Part shown: piece after piece, positions 19,101-26,317 of the stretch | Numbering within the stretch: position 1 is the first letter of the stretch | Layout of the letters: each line of letters begins with the position of its first letter | DNA from: Bacteroides sp. | GTDB taxonomy: Bacteria > Bacteroidota > Bacteroidia > Bacteroidales > Bacteroidaceae | NCBI GenBank assembly: GCA_020861095.1 | Contig: JAJBTC010000185.1 | Location: 1 to 40,069, forward strand | Reading direction: 5' to 3' | Length of the DNA stretch: 40,069 bases | Notes under the pieces: generated by a model | Database searches by the model: none | What the model was told of the DNA's origin: nothing | The model's input: only the letters and a program-made list of their open reading frames with translations | Program-made: the position numbers and the translations under genes

Positions 19101-19376
19101 GACCTGCACCTCCTTGTCTTTATATCCGATATAGGAAAACACCAGGATACTACCCTCAGGAATATGTTGCAACAGATAACGTCCCTCATAATCCGTAATG
19201 GTTCCTGTATTTGTACCTTTTATCCGTACAGATACACCGATGAGTGTTTCATTGGATTCATCCCTAACAGCACCTTCCACATGTAGAGGCTGTGCGATGG
19301 CTATTTCCGGTATAAGACAAAAGAATGCCAGTATACACAGGAAAAACCAATCTCGTTTGTTTTTCATCATTGCCAT
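16193..19376 (-). pseudogene. SusC/RagA-family transporter frameshifted at a G7 tract
   Basis: Two overlapping frames make one SusC. The first (19376-18771) has a signal peptide, a CarboxypepD_reg domain (LHVEGAVRDESNETLIGVSVRIKGTN), the LEEVVVIGYGQQKK plug entry, and LAGKLPGLQSVQYSGIPGG, then goes out of frame. The second carries on from DDPVIRVRGIGSLNSAEPL, DGVERPFSQLDP and ILKDASATAVFGVRGANGVILVTTRRG to the barrel end FGINVNF at 16193. The break is in seven consecutive G on the minus strand (18879-18885). With six G the gene is a single 1060-aa reading frame of normal length. Possible causes are sequencing error, slippage-type phase variation, or a recent null mutation. It is the first SusC of the operon and is followed 12 bp later by its SusD. 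Confidence 0.85.
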
Positions 19377-19452
19377 AATTAAAATGAATAAGTGAACAAC
19401 TTATAGTATTCAGATCATAGATATTTTTTTGTTTCCTATCCAACGCCCAGCC

Positions 19453-19674
19453 TTAAGCACGCGTAGTGTATCGATTGTAAGGATCTGGATCCATGATCGC
19501 GGGCATACACTTGCTTCGGGAAGTAACATACTCCACAACTTGTCTACCCAAAGAGGAGATGGGAGTCTTCTCGCCGACAGAGCGGTTTATCGAAGCCATA
19601 TATCCCGTTTTGTCCCGATTATATACAGGGAGTGCGATGAGAATAAAGAGCAGAGATAAGTTGCGTGTTTTCAT
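19453..19674 (-). CDS. Small hypothetical exported ORF
   Basis: 73 codons, with the ATG at 19674 opening MKTRNLSLLFILIALPVYN, a signal-peptide-like hydrophobic N-terminus, then a polar segment with EKTPISSLGRQVVEYVTSRS and ending NRYTTRA. The frame extends upstream to another ATG at 19758 but the start at 19674 makes better sense. It is 77 bp before the first SusC gene on the same strand, so it could be the first gene of the operon or a truncated leftover. I recognise no family and see no clear ribosome-binding site. Confidence 0.3.
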   Translation of the reverse strand: MKTRNLSLLFILIALPVYNRDKTGYMASINRSVGEKTPISSLGRQVVEYVTSRSKCMPAIMDPDPYNRYTTRA

Positions 19675-20216
19675 AATATATAAATTGGATATCGAACTAA
19701 ATAGTCGTTTAAATGTATTTATTTTGTGTATTCCCTTATGCGATCTGACTGCTTGCACCTGAGTGTGTTAAGTAATCTGTTTATTTGTTGGGGGTGCGTT
19801 GCGGTACAATCATTCAGATCGCTATAGGGGTTCTTTAGTAACGCAAGTTCGTCCTTATCTATGAAGATGAGGTTCAATTTCTCTCATAAAATATCTATTC
19901 TCTATCAAAGAGGGGCAAAATGTCTTTTTTTTCAACCTAATTGATAGGAAACAAACTTACCGCTCACTCCACCGGAAGTTCATGAGCCCGGTACAGTTTA
20001 CTTTAGAAAGACGTAAACAGGATATAACTCTATGGAAAATTGGGAAAGTAGACTTCTTCTGTGTCAGGAACGGAACTGTTTCTCTCCGGAATCATGGGGG
20101 TAAACAAGATATCTGCCGGGAAAATCAAGATCGTAAACAAAGCTTATGAAACGACTGTTTATATGGGGGTAATCTCCTGAGGTTATTTTTATTTTTTAAT
20201 TAATCCGTATACTGTT
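19675..20216. other. Divergent intergenic region, Sus operon / PKS cassette
   Basis: No credible gene is seen in these 540 bp. A minus-strand TAAGTTTG (19952-19959) fits the -7 consensus for transcription toward the Sus operon, but no TTG lies at the right distance. A direct repeat ATGGGGGTAA occurs at 20094-20103 and 20163-20172, 69 bp apart, just before the polyketide synthase start. It could be an operator or chance. Confidence 0.35.
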
Positions 20217-21278
20217 ATGCCTTCATTAGCTTCCGTTTCAACCATTGATTTTCCTTATCAAACCGATCAGCAAGAGATCAAACAGTTTGCAAAAGCACTG
20301 TTTGCGCCTTCCTTTCCCGAGGTAGAGAGGATGTTAAGTGCATTTGATAACACAGAGATACAGACAAGGAATCTCTGCCAGCCCTTAGCGTATTACCTCC
20401 GGCCTCATACGTTTCAGGAACAGAATCTTGAATACATCCGGCTTGCATTGGAATATTCGGTAAAGGCTATCGAAAAATGCCTGGCTTCGGCAAAGATCGG
20501 TAAAGAAGAAGTGACTGACACCCTTTTTATCTCTACTACCGGACTGGCTACTCCCAGCGTGGACGCATTGATCGTAAACCAGATGCGGCTGAACCAGAAC
20601 ATCAACCGGATGTCGATCTTCGGCCTGGGTTGTGGCGGCGGAGTTTCGGGATATGCCAAAGCCTGCGCACTGGCCAAAGCCAATCCCGATGCGGTGGTAT
20701 TGCTGGTGGCCGTAGAATTGTGCTCTCTTACTTTTCTGCGGGATGATTTCAGCAAGAGTAACTTCATTGGTGCAAGTCTCTTTTCAGATGGAGTGGCAGC
20801 TTGTCTGATCGCAGGAGATAACCGTGTGAATCATACTGAAAACAAGATCCGCTTTCTTGCCAACGAGAGTAAACTCTACTACGATTCACAGCAAATGATG
20901 GGCTGGGATTTTCTGGATAATGGGTTTAAAGTCTTGTTCTCTTCTTCCATTCCGGCCCTTATCTCCCGGAACGTGCGTGAAGATGTGGCAGAGTTCCTTT
21001 CCAGACAGGGACTGAAGATAGCGGATATAAAAAATTACATCTTCCATCCGGGGGGACGAAAAGTACTGGCGGCGTATGAAGAGGCGCTGGATATGGGAAC
21101 GGATTCCCTGAACAAAGCCAGAGAAATCATGACGCGCTACGGCAATATGTCCAGTTCCACGGTATTGTATGTGCTGGAACGGTTTTTCCGTGAGGGTTAT
21201 GAAAACGGTTACAGCCTTATGATGGCAATGGGACCAGGCTTTTCCAGCGAGATGGTACTGTTGGATATGAAGAGGTAA
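20217..21278 (+). CDS. Type III polyketide synthase (chalcone synthase-like)
   Basis: 353 aa soluble ketosynthase homodimer of the chalcone/stilbene synthase superfamily. It condenses an acyl-CoA starter with malonyl-CoA on one active-site Cys. The catalytic triad is visible: C139 in FGLGCGGGVSGY, H277 in IFHPGGRKVL and N310 in YGNMSSSTVLYVL. Other thiolase-fold motifs include LFISTTGLATPSVDALI, LVAVELCSLTF, FSDGVAACLIAG and the C-terminal MAMGPGFSSEMVLL. The length is slightly under plant enzymes (about 390) and near bacterial BpsA. The downstream gene starts 5 bp after the stop and encodes an ICMT-type methyltransferase. The same pair in Bacillus subtilis (bpsA-bpsB) makes alkylpyrones and their methyl ethers. 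The product here is therefore inferred to be an alkylpyrone or alkylresorcinol-like lipid; the starter unit is unknown. Confidence 0.88.
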   Translation: MPSLASVSTIDFPYQTDQQEIKQFAKALFAPSFPEVERMLSAFDNTEIQTRNLCQPLAYYLRPHTFQEQNLEYIRLALEYSVKAIEKCLASAKIGKEEVTDTLFISTTGLATPSVDALIVNQMRLNQNINRMSIFGLGCGGGVSGYAKACALAKANPDAVVLLVAVELCSLTFLRDDFSKSNFIGASLFSDGVAACLIAGDNRVNHTENKIRFLANESKLYYDSQQMMGWDFLDNGFKVLFSSSIPALISRNVREDVAEFLSRQGLKIADIKNYIFHPGGRKVLAAYEEALDMGTDSLNKAREIMTRYGNMSSSTVLYVLERFFREGYENGYSLMMAMGPGFSSEMVLLDMKR

Positions 21279-21283
21279 ACGGT

Positions 21284-21775
21284 ATGGTTTTCTGGTGGTT
21301 CCTGCTGTTGCTGATCCTGCTGCGGATCGGTGAATTGCTGATCCCCCGCCGGCATGAGCGTTGGCTGCTGGCACACGGAGCGATAGAGTATGGAAAAGCC
21401 CATTATCCTTTTATGATTGCCTTGCATACGTTGTTCTTTGTGTCACTGATCGCAGAGTATCTACTTACCGGAAGTAGTTACTACAATCCTTACCTGATGT
21501 TCCTTTTCTTCGGGTTGACCACTGTCAAGATAAGGATTGTGCATGCACTGGGTAAGTTCTGGACAACAAAAATTTATCGTATTCCCGGCTGCCCATTGGT
21601 TCGGAAAGGGGTGTATCGGTATTTCAATCATCCGAATTACGTCATCGTTATGCTGGAGATCCCCTTGATCCCGCTGATTTTCCATCTCTATTATACGGCT
21701 GTCATTTTCCCGCTGCTTAATATAGGTATGCTCACTGTACGTATCCGGAAAGAAAATGAGGCTTTGGCAAACTGA
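21284..21775 (+). CDS. Isoprenylcysteine carboxyl methyltransferase-family membrane enzyme (BpsB-like)
   Basis: 163 aa integral membrane protein with hydrophobic segments at about 2-17, 43-62, 68-85 and 120-145. The family signature near the C-terminus is clear: VRKGVYRYFNHPNYVIVMLEIPLIPL, corresponding to the SAM-binding RxGxYRxxRHPxYxG region of ICMT/PEMT-type methyltransferases. The preceding text AHYPFMIALHTLFFVSLIAEYL also fits. The start ATG is 5 bp after the polyketide synthase stop, so the two are translationally linked. In Bacillus the equivalent protein O-methylates alkylpyrones made by the partner synthase, and this is the likely role here. Prenylated-protein methylation is unlikely in a bacterium. 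Confidence 0.8.
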   Translation: MVFWWFLLLLILLRIGELLIPRRHERWLLAHGAIEYGKAHYPFMIALHTLFFVSLIAEYLLTGSSYYNPYLMFLFFGLTTVKIRIVHALGKFWTTKIYRIPGCPLVRKGVYRYFNHPNYVIVMLEIPLIPLIFHLYYTAVIFPLLNIGMLTVRIRKENEALAN

Positions 21776-21934
21776 TGGATAATAACATTCCGGGAAGAGG
21801 CGATCTTCTCAGTCTTATATAGCTTATTGACAATCTATGCGATAAAAGAGAGGATGCAGGTATGATTTTTCACTAAGGAAATAAAATCCAGGAGTGTGAC
21901 GCAAGATTGTTAAATCAGAACGTGCACTATCTTC

Positions 21935-21969
21935 CGGTGACTTTTTTCGGTCTCTCAAAAAAGTCACCG
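21935..21969. repeat. 13-bp perfect hairpin downstream of the PKS cassette
   Basis: CGGTGACTTTTTT (21935-21947) pairs perfectly with AAAAAAGTCACCG (21957-21969) around a 9-nt loop. There is no T-run after the stem on either strand, so it is not a standard terminator, though it could end the PKS transcript or protect it. The rest of 21776-22023 holds no gene that I can support. Confidence 0.5.
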
Positions 21970-22023
21970 ATTCCGCCACCGCAGATGTGTAATTTTGCTC
22001 TTTTTTGAGATTCCAAAGAAAAT

Positions 22024-22058
22024 AAAACCCCTGAAAGTGATTGGCTTTCAGGGGTTTT
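22024..22058 (-). terminator. Terminator of tRNA-Phe
   Basis: A perfect 14-bp stem pairs 22024-22037 (AAAACCCCTGAAAG) with 22045-22058 around a 7-nt loop. On the minus strand it is followed by TTTTATTTTCTTT, 24 bp after the tRNA 3' end. T-rich sequence on the other side would let it work in both directions. Confidence 0.8.
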
Positions 22059-22081
22059 CTGTTTTTTGATCTTTTTATCAG

Positions 22082-22154
22082 TGGTGCCACCAGGAATCGA
22101 ACCGGGGACACAAGGATTTTCAGTCCTTTGCTCTACCAACTGAGCTATGGCACC
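22082..22154 (-). tRNA. tRNA-Phe (GAA)
   Basis: 73-nt cloverleaf. Acceptor GGTGCCA/TGGCACC with discriminator A; D-stem GCTC/GAGC; anticodon stem AAGGA/TCCTT around CTGAAAA, anticodon GAA; T-stem CCCGG/CCTGG with TTCGATT loop. The 3' CCA is not encoded. It is transcribed away from tRNA-Pro. Confidence 0.97.
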
Positions 22155-22175
22155 AATCATTCTGTTTTGCGGTTG

Positions 22176-22205
22176 CAAAGATAAGTATATTTTTTAATAC
22201 CGCAA
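22176..22205 (-). promoter_or_regulatory. Promoter of tRNA-Phe
   Basis: On the minus strand: TTG (22203-22205), 19-bp spacer, TATCTTTG (22176-22183). This is an exact match to the Bacteroidota sigma-ABfr pattern TTG-N19-TAnnTTTG, about 21 nt before the tRNA 5' end. Confidence 0.8.
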
Positions 22206-22243
22206 CAGAGGACAGAAAAAAACAGAATATTTAGCAAAAATAT

Positions 22244-22273
22244 TTGCTGAAAATAAAATTCACTGTATCTTTG
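22244..22273 (+). promoter_or_regulatory. Promoter of tRNA-Pro
   Basis: TTG (22244-22246), 19-bp spacer, TATCTTTG (22266-22273), followed by CAACCGCAA just as in the tRNA-Phe promoter. It lies 13 nt before the tRNA 5' end. Confidence 0.8.
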
Positions 22274-22286
22274 CAACCGCAATGAT

Positions 22287-22359
22287 CGGAATGTAGCGCA
22301 GTTGGTAGCGCACTACGTTCGGGACGTAGGGGTCGGGCGTTCGAGTCGCCTCATTCCGA
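22287..22359 (+). tRNA. tRNA-Pro (CGG)
   Basis: 73-nt cloverleaf. Acceptor CGGAATG/CATTCCG, with the C1-G72 pair typical of bacterial tRNA-Pro, and discriminator A. D-stem GCGC/GCGC; anticodon stem CTACG/CGTAG around TTCGGGA, anticodon CGG; T-stem GGGCG/CGCCT with TTCGAGT loop. The 3' CCA is not encoded. Confidence 0.96.
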
Positions 22360-22367
22360 CAGATCTG

Positions 22368-22404
22368 CCGCAATCTCAGCAAGTTCTGTGATTGCGGTTT
22401 TTTT
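22368..22404 (+). terminator. Terminator of tRNA-Pro
   Basis: The stem CCGCAATC-T-CAG pairs with CTG-T-GATTGCGG (22368-22397) and is followed by seven T (22398-22404), 9 bp after the tRNA 3' end. Confidence 0.85.
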
Positions 22405-22932
22405 ATTATATATCCACCCGATTCGCATCGGATGGATAGTGTAGACCCTTGTACAAACACGGAAGGCTTTTCCTCCCATATACCATGTATTCTACTGCAT
22501 TGTCTGTATCACAAACAGTAAATAAACTGTGGTCGGATTACCGGGACAGATCATAACTGTCCAAGAGTCGCGCCCCATACTGCCATCGTTTTGCCACTAA
22601 TTTGCCACACCATTGGCAAAGTTTTGCCATTGCGATGGCAAAGTCTTGCCAACCCTGTGACACAATGGATTAGAAAAACTATCCAAACAGTGATCCTTCT
22701 ACCTTTTTCCCTATCTATTCTATCTCCGGGAAGGAGAGAGCAGACCTGTTTCAAACACAACCCAAAGTTTTTTCTGCCCGGATGGAATAAACAGTTCCTG
22801 CCCCTATCAGAAAGTCTGCTTTTTCAGGCAAAAGAGATACACGAAAGAAGATCTTCAGGCTTTTATGTGGATCCGATCCTGATTTATGGACTACCCTGAG
22901 CAATCTTTACCTATAAAAAACGGATACCTGCT
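22405..22932. other. Intergenic region without a supported gene
   Basis: About 530 bp. Apart from the TGCCA repeat cluster at 22581-22653 I see no RNA gene, no protein reading frame with family resemblance, and no clear terminator for the DUF4450 gene that ends at 22933. Confidence 0.5.
22581..22653. repeat. Cluster of TTGCCA/TGGCAA motifs
   Basis: Seven copies of the core TGCCA or its complement TGGCA occur in 73 bp: 22581 (TGCCAT), 22590 and 22602 (TTGCCAC), 22614 (TGGCAAAG), 22624 (TTGCCAT), 22635 (ATGGCAAAG) and 22646 (TTGCCAAC). Adjacent opposite copies form short inverted repeats such as TTGGCAAAGTTTTGCCAT. It is too irregular for CRISPR. It could be a protein-binding array or a structured RNA. 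Confidence 0.5.
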
Positions 22933-25900
22933 TTATCGTTGCAAAGTCACTCCCATCAATCCGATCACTACATCGTTGGAAAGAGTTTCCAGGATCAGAT
23001 GGCTGAGCTCCTTTTCCACATCCAACGACATATCCAATAACACTCCGGCTCCCCCGTCAATAGTCCTTCCATAGACCCCTGTGATATGCAGATCCTGTTC
23101 GAGATCGTTGCTGACCAAACCACTTTTCAGATGTACCCGGTACGGACGTGGGCGGCGCAAAGAGAACGCCTGATCATCCACAAAGAAATCCTGCTCGATG
23201 GGGCACCAGTTGTCCGGGTTGATCAGTGACAACGTTTCTGCGGAGCCGTCGGTGTAGTATACTTTCACCCTACCGTTGACCATGTGGCATTGCATATGAT
23301 TGGTACTGCCTGCCAGCATCAGGTAGGCGTGTGAGGCTCTGCCGGAGAGCGGGATACGGACGCTATCCGGATAATTGTCCCATAAAGAGGTAAATACAAT
23401 ATTATCTCCCTGGGCAGGTGAGAAGAAATCCACTCCCAGTCCGGTCTGAAAAACTCCCCGGGTGGCCTGTGCCCGAAGTCCGCTGTCGTCTATCTCTGCC
23501 ATTGTTTGGGGATGACACCATTCTCCTATCCCCTGTACAGGCAACTGAAGGGTGGTATAGGGCGAACGCGGGGCCAGGTATGTATTCCGGAAGATGTCCG
23601 TGACCGAAGCATTGAAATGCGGAGCTATACACACAGGTTCACAGGCAGTGGACTGTACCCGGCTGAAATCTGCTACCAGATCCTGCTCCGGTTCGTGTAT
23701 CTCTACCGACACAGGTAGCCACCACCGCATTTCGTCCTGTCTCACCTGAACAAAGAATGTACGGTGTCCGGGAAGCCCACCCACACGGCCGGATATCTGT
23801 GCAGCTTGCGGCAGTATCTCCCGCTCTGTCCATACCTGCTGCGGATCATAGACCTGCTCTATCTCTACCCCTGCCAGACTGACCCGAAGAGATTCACCTC
23901 GCATACAGATATATTCCCTACCCTGCGGGAGCGGATCTCCTGTCCACTCCAGCGTGAAAGAAGCAGTATCTTGTGGAGAGAGCAGTGCTTCCAGACGTAT
24001 CACGGGTTCACCGATCGCATAAGGGAGTTGCTGCCAGGCGAGATAATTGCCCGAATGGGTGATGCCTGCCAGTTTGCTTTTTCTCGCGGGCACTTCCAGC
24101 ACTACTCTTCGGACAGTGGGTAGCTGATGCGCAAGGGTATAATGTTCGGTTGTCTGTACACTCTCCTCCTGCCTGTTGTACGTAAAAGAGACATCCGGAG
24201 TTTCCAGTTCGGCGAAAGGCCAGGAAGCCGGGAAGCCGGGACGTACCACCAGTGTTTCGTTTAGCGCATCGGGCAGGATGCCAAACAATCCCTGGATACA
24301 TACCCGCGAAGCCACTCCGATGGGATCGCCAAAGTCGCGATAGCACTCTCCCCGGGCAGCATCGTAGAAGCTGATCTGTCCGAAGTTACCAGGGCTGCCT
24401 CCCAGGTACATCCCATCGAGCACGGAACTTTTGAGCAGGTGGAATCCCTCTTCCCTGCGTCCGGCCTGGAAATAGGCAAGAGCCGTGTGCATCACCTCGG
24501 CAAAGGCCACATTGTTCACACTCCAGGCATAGGGCAGCCAGTTGGTCGTAGAGACGGTGGCATACCCCTCATCGGGCAGTCCTGCCGCGCGTACGGGAAT
24601 ATGCGGGATTTCCGTATCCACGTACCGGGTGGCCTGCCAGGCCTGGAAAGGATCGGCTGTTTCTCCGTCTATCGCATGATAGATGGTCCACAGACCTGCA
24701 TCCGGATGCAGACGCTGATGTCCCAGGAAATCCTGGTACTCTGCCCAGTGTCCCCGGTCGGCCATCCAGAGACGGTGGTTCAGGGCTTTCCGTATCTTTT
24801 CTGCTTCGCGGCGGTAGGGTTCCGGATCTTCACCGATCTTTCCGGCGATCAGCGCGGCCATCTTATGGGCACGGTAGTTGTAAGCGGTAGAGTGGGTTAC
24901 GGCTCCGCTGTTGTAATAGAGCGCGTCACTGGCCCAGATACAGGCATAGGCATCATACAGGCCGTCATCATCGGGATCATAATTGCGTTTTTCCCATTCC
25001 AGATGCCGGGTGATCACCGGCCACATCTGCCGGGCATACTCCAGATCACCCGTCCAGTTGAGGTGCCACAGCAGTTCGTCGATGTAGCACAGATTCATAT
25101 CGTAGTGGTGCATCTGGTCGTTGCGATAGGGATTGCGGCAGATGTATCCGTTGCTGTATTGGGGAGTCCCCCATCGCTTTTCCGAACGGGCCAGGTTCAT
25201 CTCCGGGTCCTGTGCCGGATGGGAAACAGTCTGAGGCACTTCGGTCACCTGGCTGGCGGCGTAGGCATTGAAATGCTTCCGGGCACGGTGGTGCCACCCC
25301 AGCGCGTCTCCGGCATAGGCCGCGCGCCAGCCACTGAGCGGCATGCGCCAACCGACCGCGCCGTGTAGCCACACCTGACCGTCCCAGATACCATCGGCGG
25401 CTACAGCCAATGCTCCGCCCAGCGGATTGAACCAGGGATCGGGCGTATGAAAACGGATCTGTGCGGCAAGCGCGCGACGGCTCTCTTCGGCCCGGGAAAA
25501 TTCCTCTGCCAGCGAAAGGGTGCAGATCGCAGGGTCCAGAGACAAAGCGAGATACTGTGTTCCGCTGAGCGGTACAGTTCCATAAAGTATAGGCAGATCA
25601 TCGGTTCCGAGCCGGGCATCTTCGGGGAAGGAGCCATATAATGTACGTGCTCCTGTTTTGGATAGCTGTCCGAAGCGCAGGGAAAACGTATTTCCGGACA
25701 GGATATATTCGTTGCCCCGACAGTATTCGGGTTTCAGGTCGAAACTATCCGGCGGATCTACTCCCATATCTCCTTCGCGGCTGAACCGTTTGTCTGAGGC
25801 TCCACCGAATCTCCAGGTCAGCCGGGTACCTGCCGGCATATGTTCCGAACGGATCTGCCAGATGCCTCCGTCCTTGTCGGCCAATGCCAGCGCAGTCAGG

Positions 25901-26298
25901 ACCAGCCTGCCTCCCTGCAACAAGGGATCTTCTATGGTGTAGATGCGGCTGCCCGCCCGGTAGCGGCTCTCTATCCGGGAAGCCTCATTCAATGGGATGG
26001 AGTCCTGGCCACACACCAGCCCGAAAGAGAGATTCCCTCCCATACGGGGCAGGTACAGGGCAAACTCCGGCACATCACCGGTCTCCACCCGGGAGGCTTC
26101 ATGGGTCCCATACAAGGCGCGGTTGAATTTGCGGTCGCCATTGACAATCACGAAATCTTCTCCATCGGGCGTATAGCGCAGTGTACGTTCGGCCCCTCGC
26201 TGGTTGTCGTTGAGAGAAGGCAGCGGCTGTGCCTGTATCCGGGAGAAGAGAGCGGCACTGAAAAGTGCCGCCAGGCAAAAAAGTATGTATCGCATCAT
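22933..26298 (-). CDS. DUF4450-family six-hairpin glycoside hydrolase-like protein
   Basis: 1121 aa with an N-terminal signal peptide (ILFCLAALFSAALFSRIQAQ). Residues about 35-120 (AERTLRYTPDGEDFVIVNG, KFNRALYGTHEASRVETGDVPEFALYLPRMGGNLSFGL) are the hallmark of DUF4450 proteins. Residues about 380-700 are an (alpha/alpha)6-type toroid: SNGYICRNPYRNDQMHHYDMNLCYIDELLWHLNWTGD, DDDGLYDAYACIWASDALYYNSG, AHKMAALI, NVAFAEVMHTAL. The C-terminus is beta-sandwich-like. Several acidic residues of the toroid could be catalytic, but no enzyme mechanism is assigned by me. It is the last gene of the locus, 19 bp after the GH65-like gene, and is probably a periplasmic enzyme acting on oligosaccharides. GC content is visibly high here. 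Confidence 0.8.
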   Translation of the reverse strand: MMRYILFCLAALFSAALFSRIQAQPLPSLNDNQRGAERTLRYTPDGEDFVIVNGDRKFNRALYGTHEASRVETGDVPEFALYLPRMGGNLSFGLVCGQDSIPLNEASRIESRYRAGSRIYTIEDPLLQGGRLVLTALALADKDGGIWQIRSEHMPAGTRLTWRFGGASDKRFSREGDMGVDPPDSFDLKPEYCRGNEYILSGNTFSLRFGQLSKTGARTLYGSFPEDARLGTDDLPILYGTVPLSGTQYLALSLDPAICTLSLAEEFSRAEESRRALAAQIRFHTPDPWFNPLGGALAVAADGIWDGQVWLHGAVGWRMPLSGWRAAYAGDALGWHHRARKHFNAYAASQVTEVPQTVSHPAQDPEMNLARSEKRWGTPQYSNGYICRNPYRNDQMHHYDMNLCYIDELLWHLNWTGDLEYARQMWPVITRHLEWEKRNYDPDDDGLYDAYACIWASDALYYNSGAVTHSTAYNYRAHKMAALIAGKIGEDPEPYRREAEKIRKALNHRLWMADRGHWAEYQDFLGHQRLHPDAGLWTIYHAIDGETADPFQAWQATRYVDTEIPHIPVRAAGLPDEGYATVSTTNWLPYAWSVNNVAFAEVMHTALAYFQAGRREEGFHLLKSSVLDGMYLGGSPGNFGQISFYDAARGECYRDFGDPIGVASRVCIQGLFGILPDALNETLVVRPGFPASWPFAELETPDVSFTYNRQEESVQTTEHYTLAHQLPTVRRVVLEVPARKSKLAGITHSGNYLAWQQLPYAIGEPVIRLEALLSPQDTASFTLEWTGDPLPQGREYICMRGESLRVSLAGVEIEQVYDPQQVWTEREILPQAAQISGRVGGLPGHRTFFVQVRQDEMRWWLPVSVEIHEPEQDLVADFSRVQSTACEPVCIAPHFNASVTDIFRNTYLAPRSPYTTLQLPVQGIGEWCHPQTMAEIDDSGLRAQATRGVFQTGLGVDFFSPAQGDNIVFTSLWDNYPDSVRIPLSGRASHAYLMLAGSTNHMQCHMVNGRVKVYYTDGSAETLSLINPDNWCPIEQDFFVDDQAFSLRRPRPYRVHLKSGLVSNDLEQDLHITGVYGRTIDGGAGVLLDMSLDVEKELSHLILETLSNDVVIGLMGVTLQR

Positions 26299-26317
26299 AG
26301 ACTTCGGTATCCGGGGG

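Noticed and set aside
22581..22653. CRISPR array
   Set aside because: Repeats are only 5-7 bp, occur on both strands and have no constant long repeat or spacer length; no cas gene is present.
22551..22760. Small gene over the TGCCA cluster (either strand)
   Set aside because: The frames (69-102 codons) are low in complexity at the cluster, have no ribosome-binding site and resemble no family.
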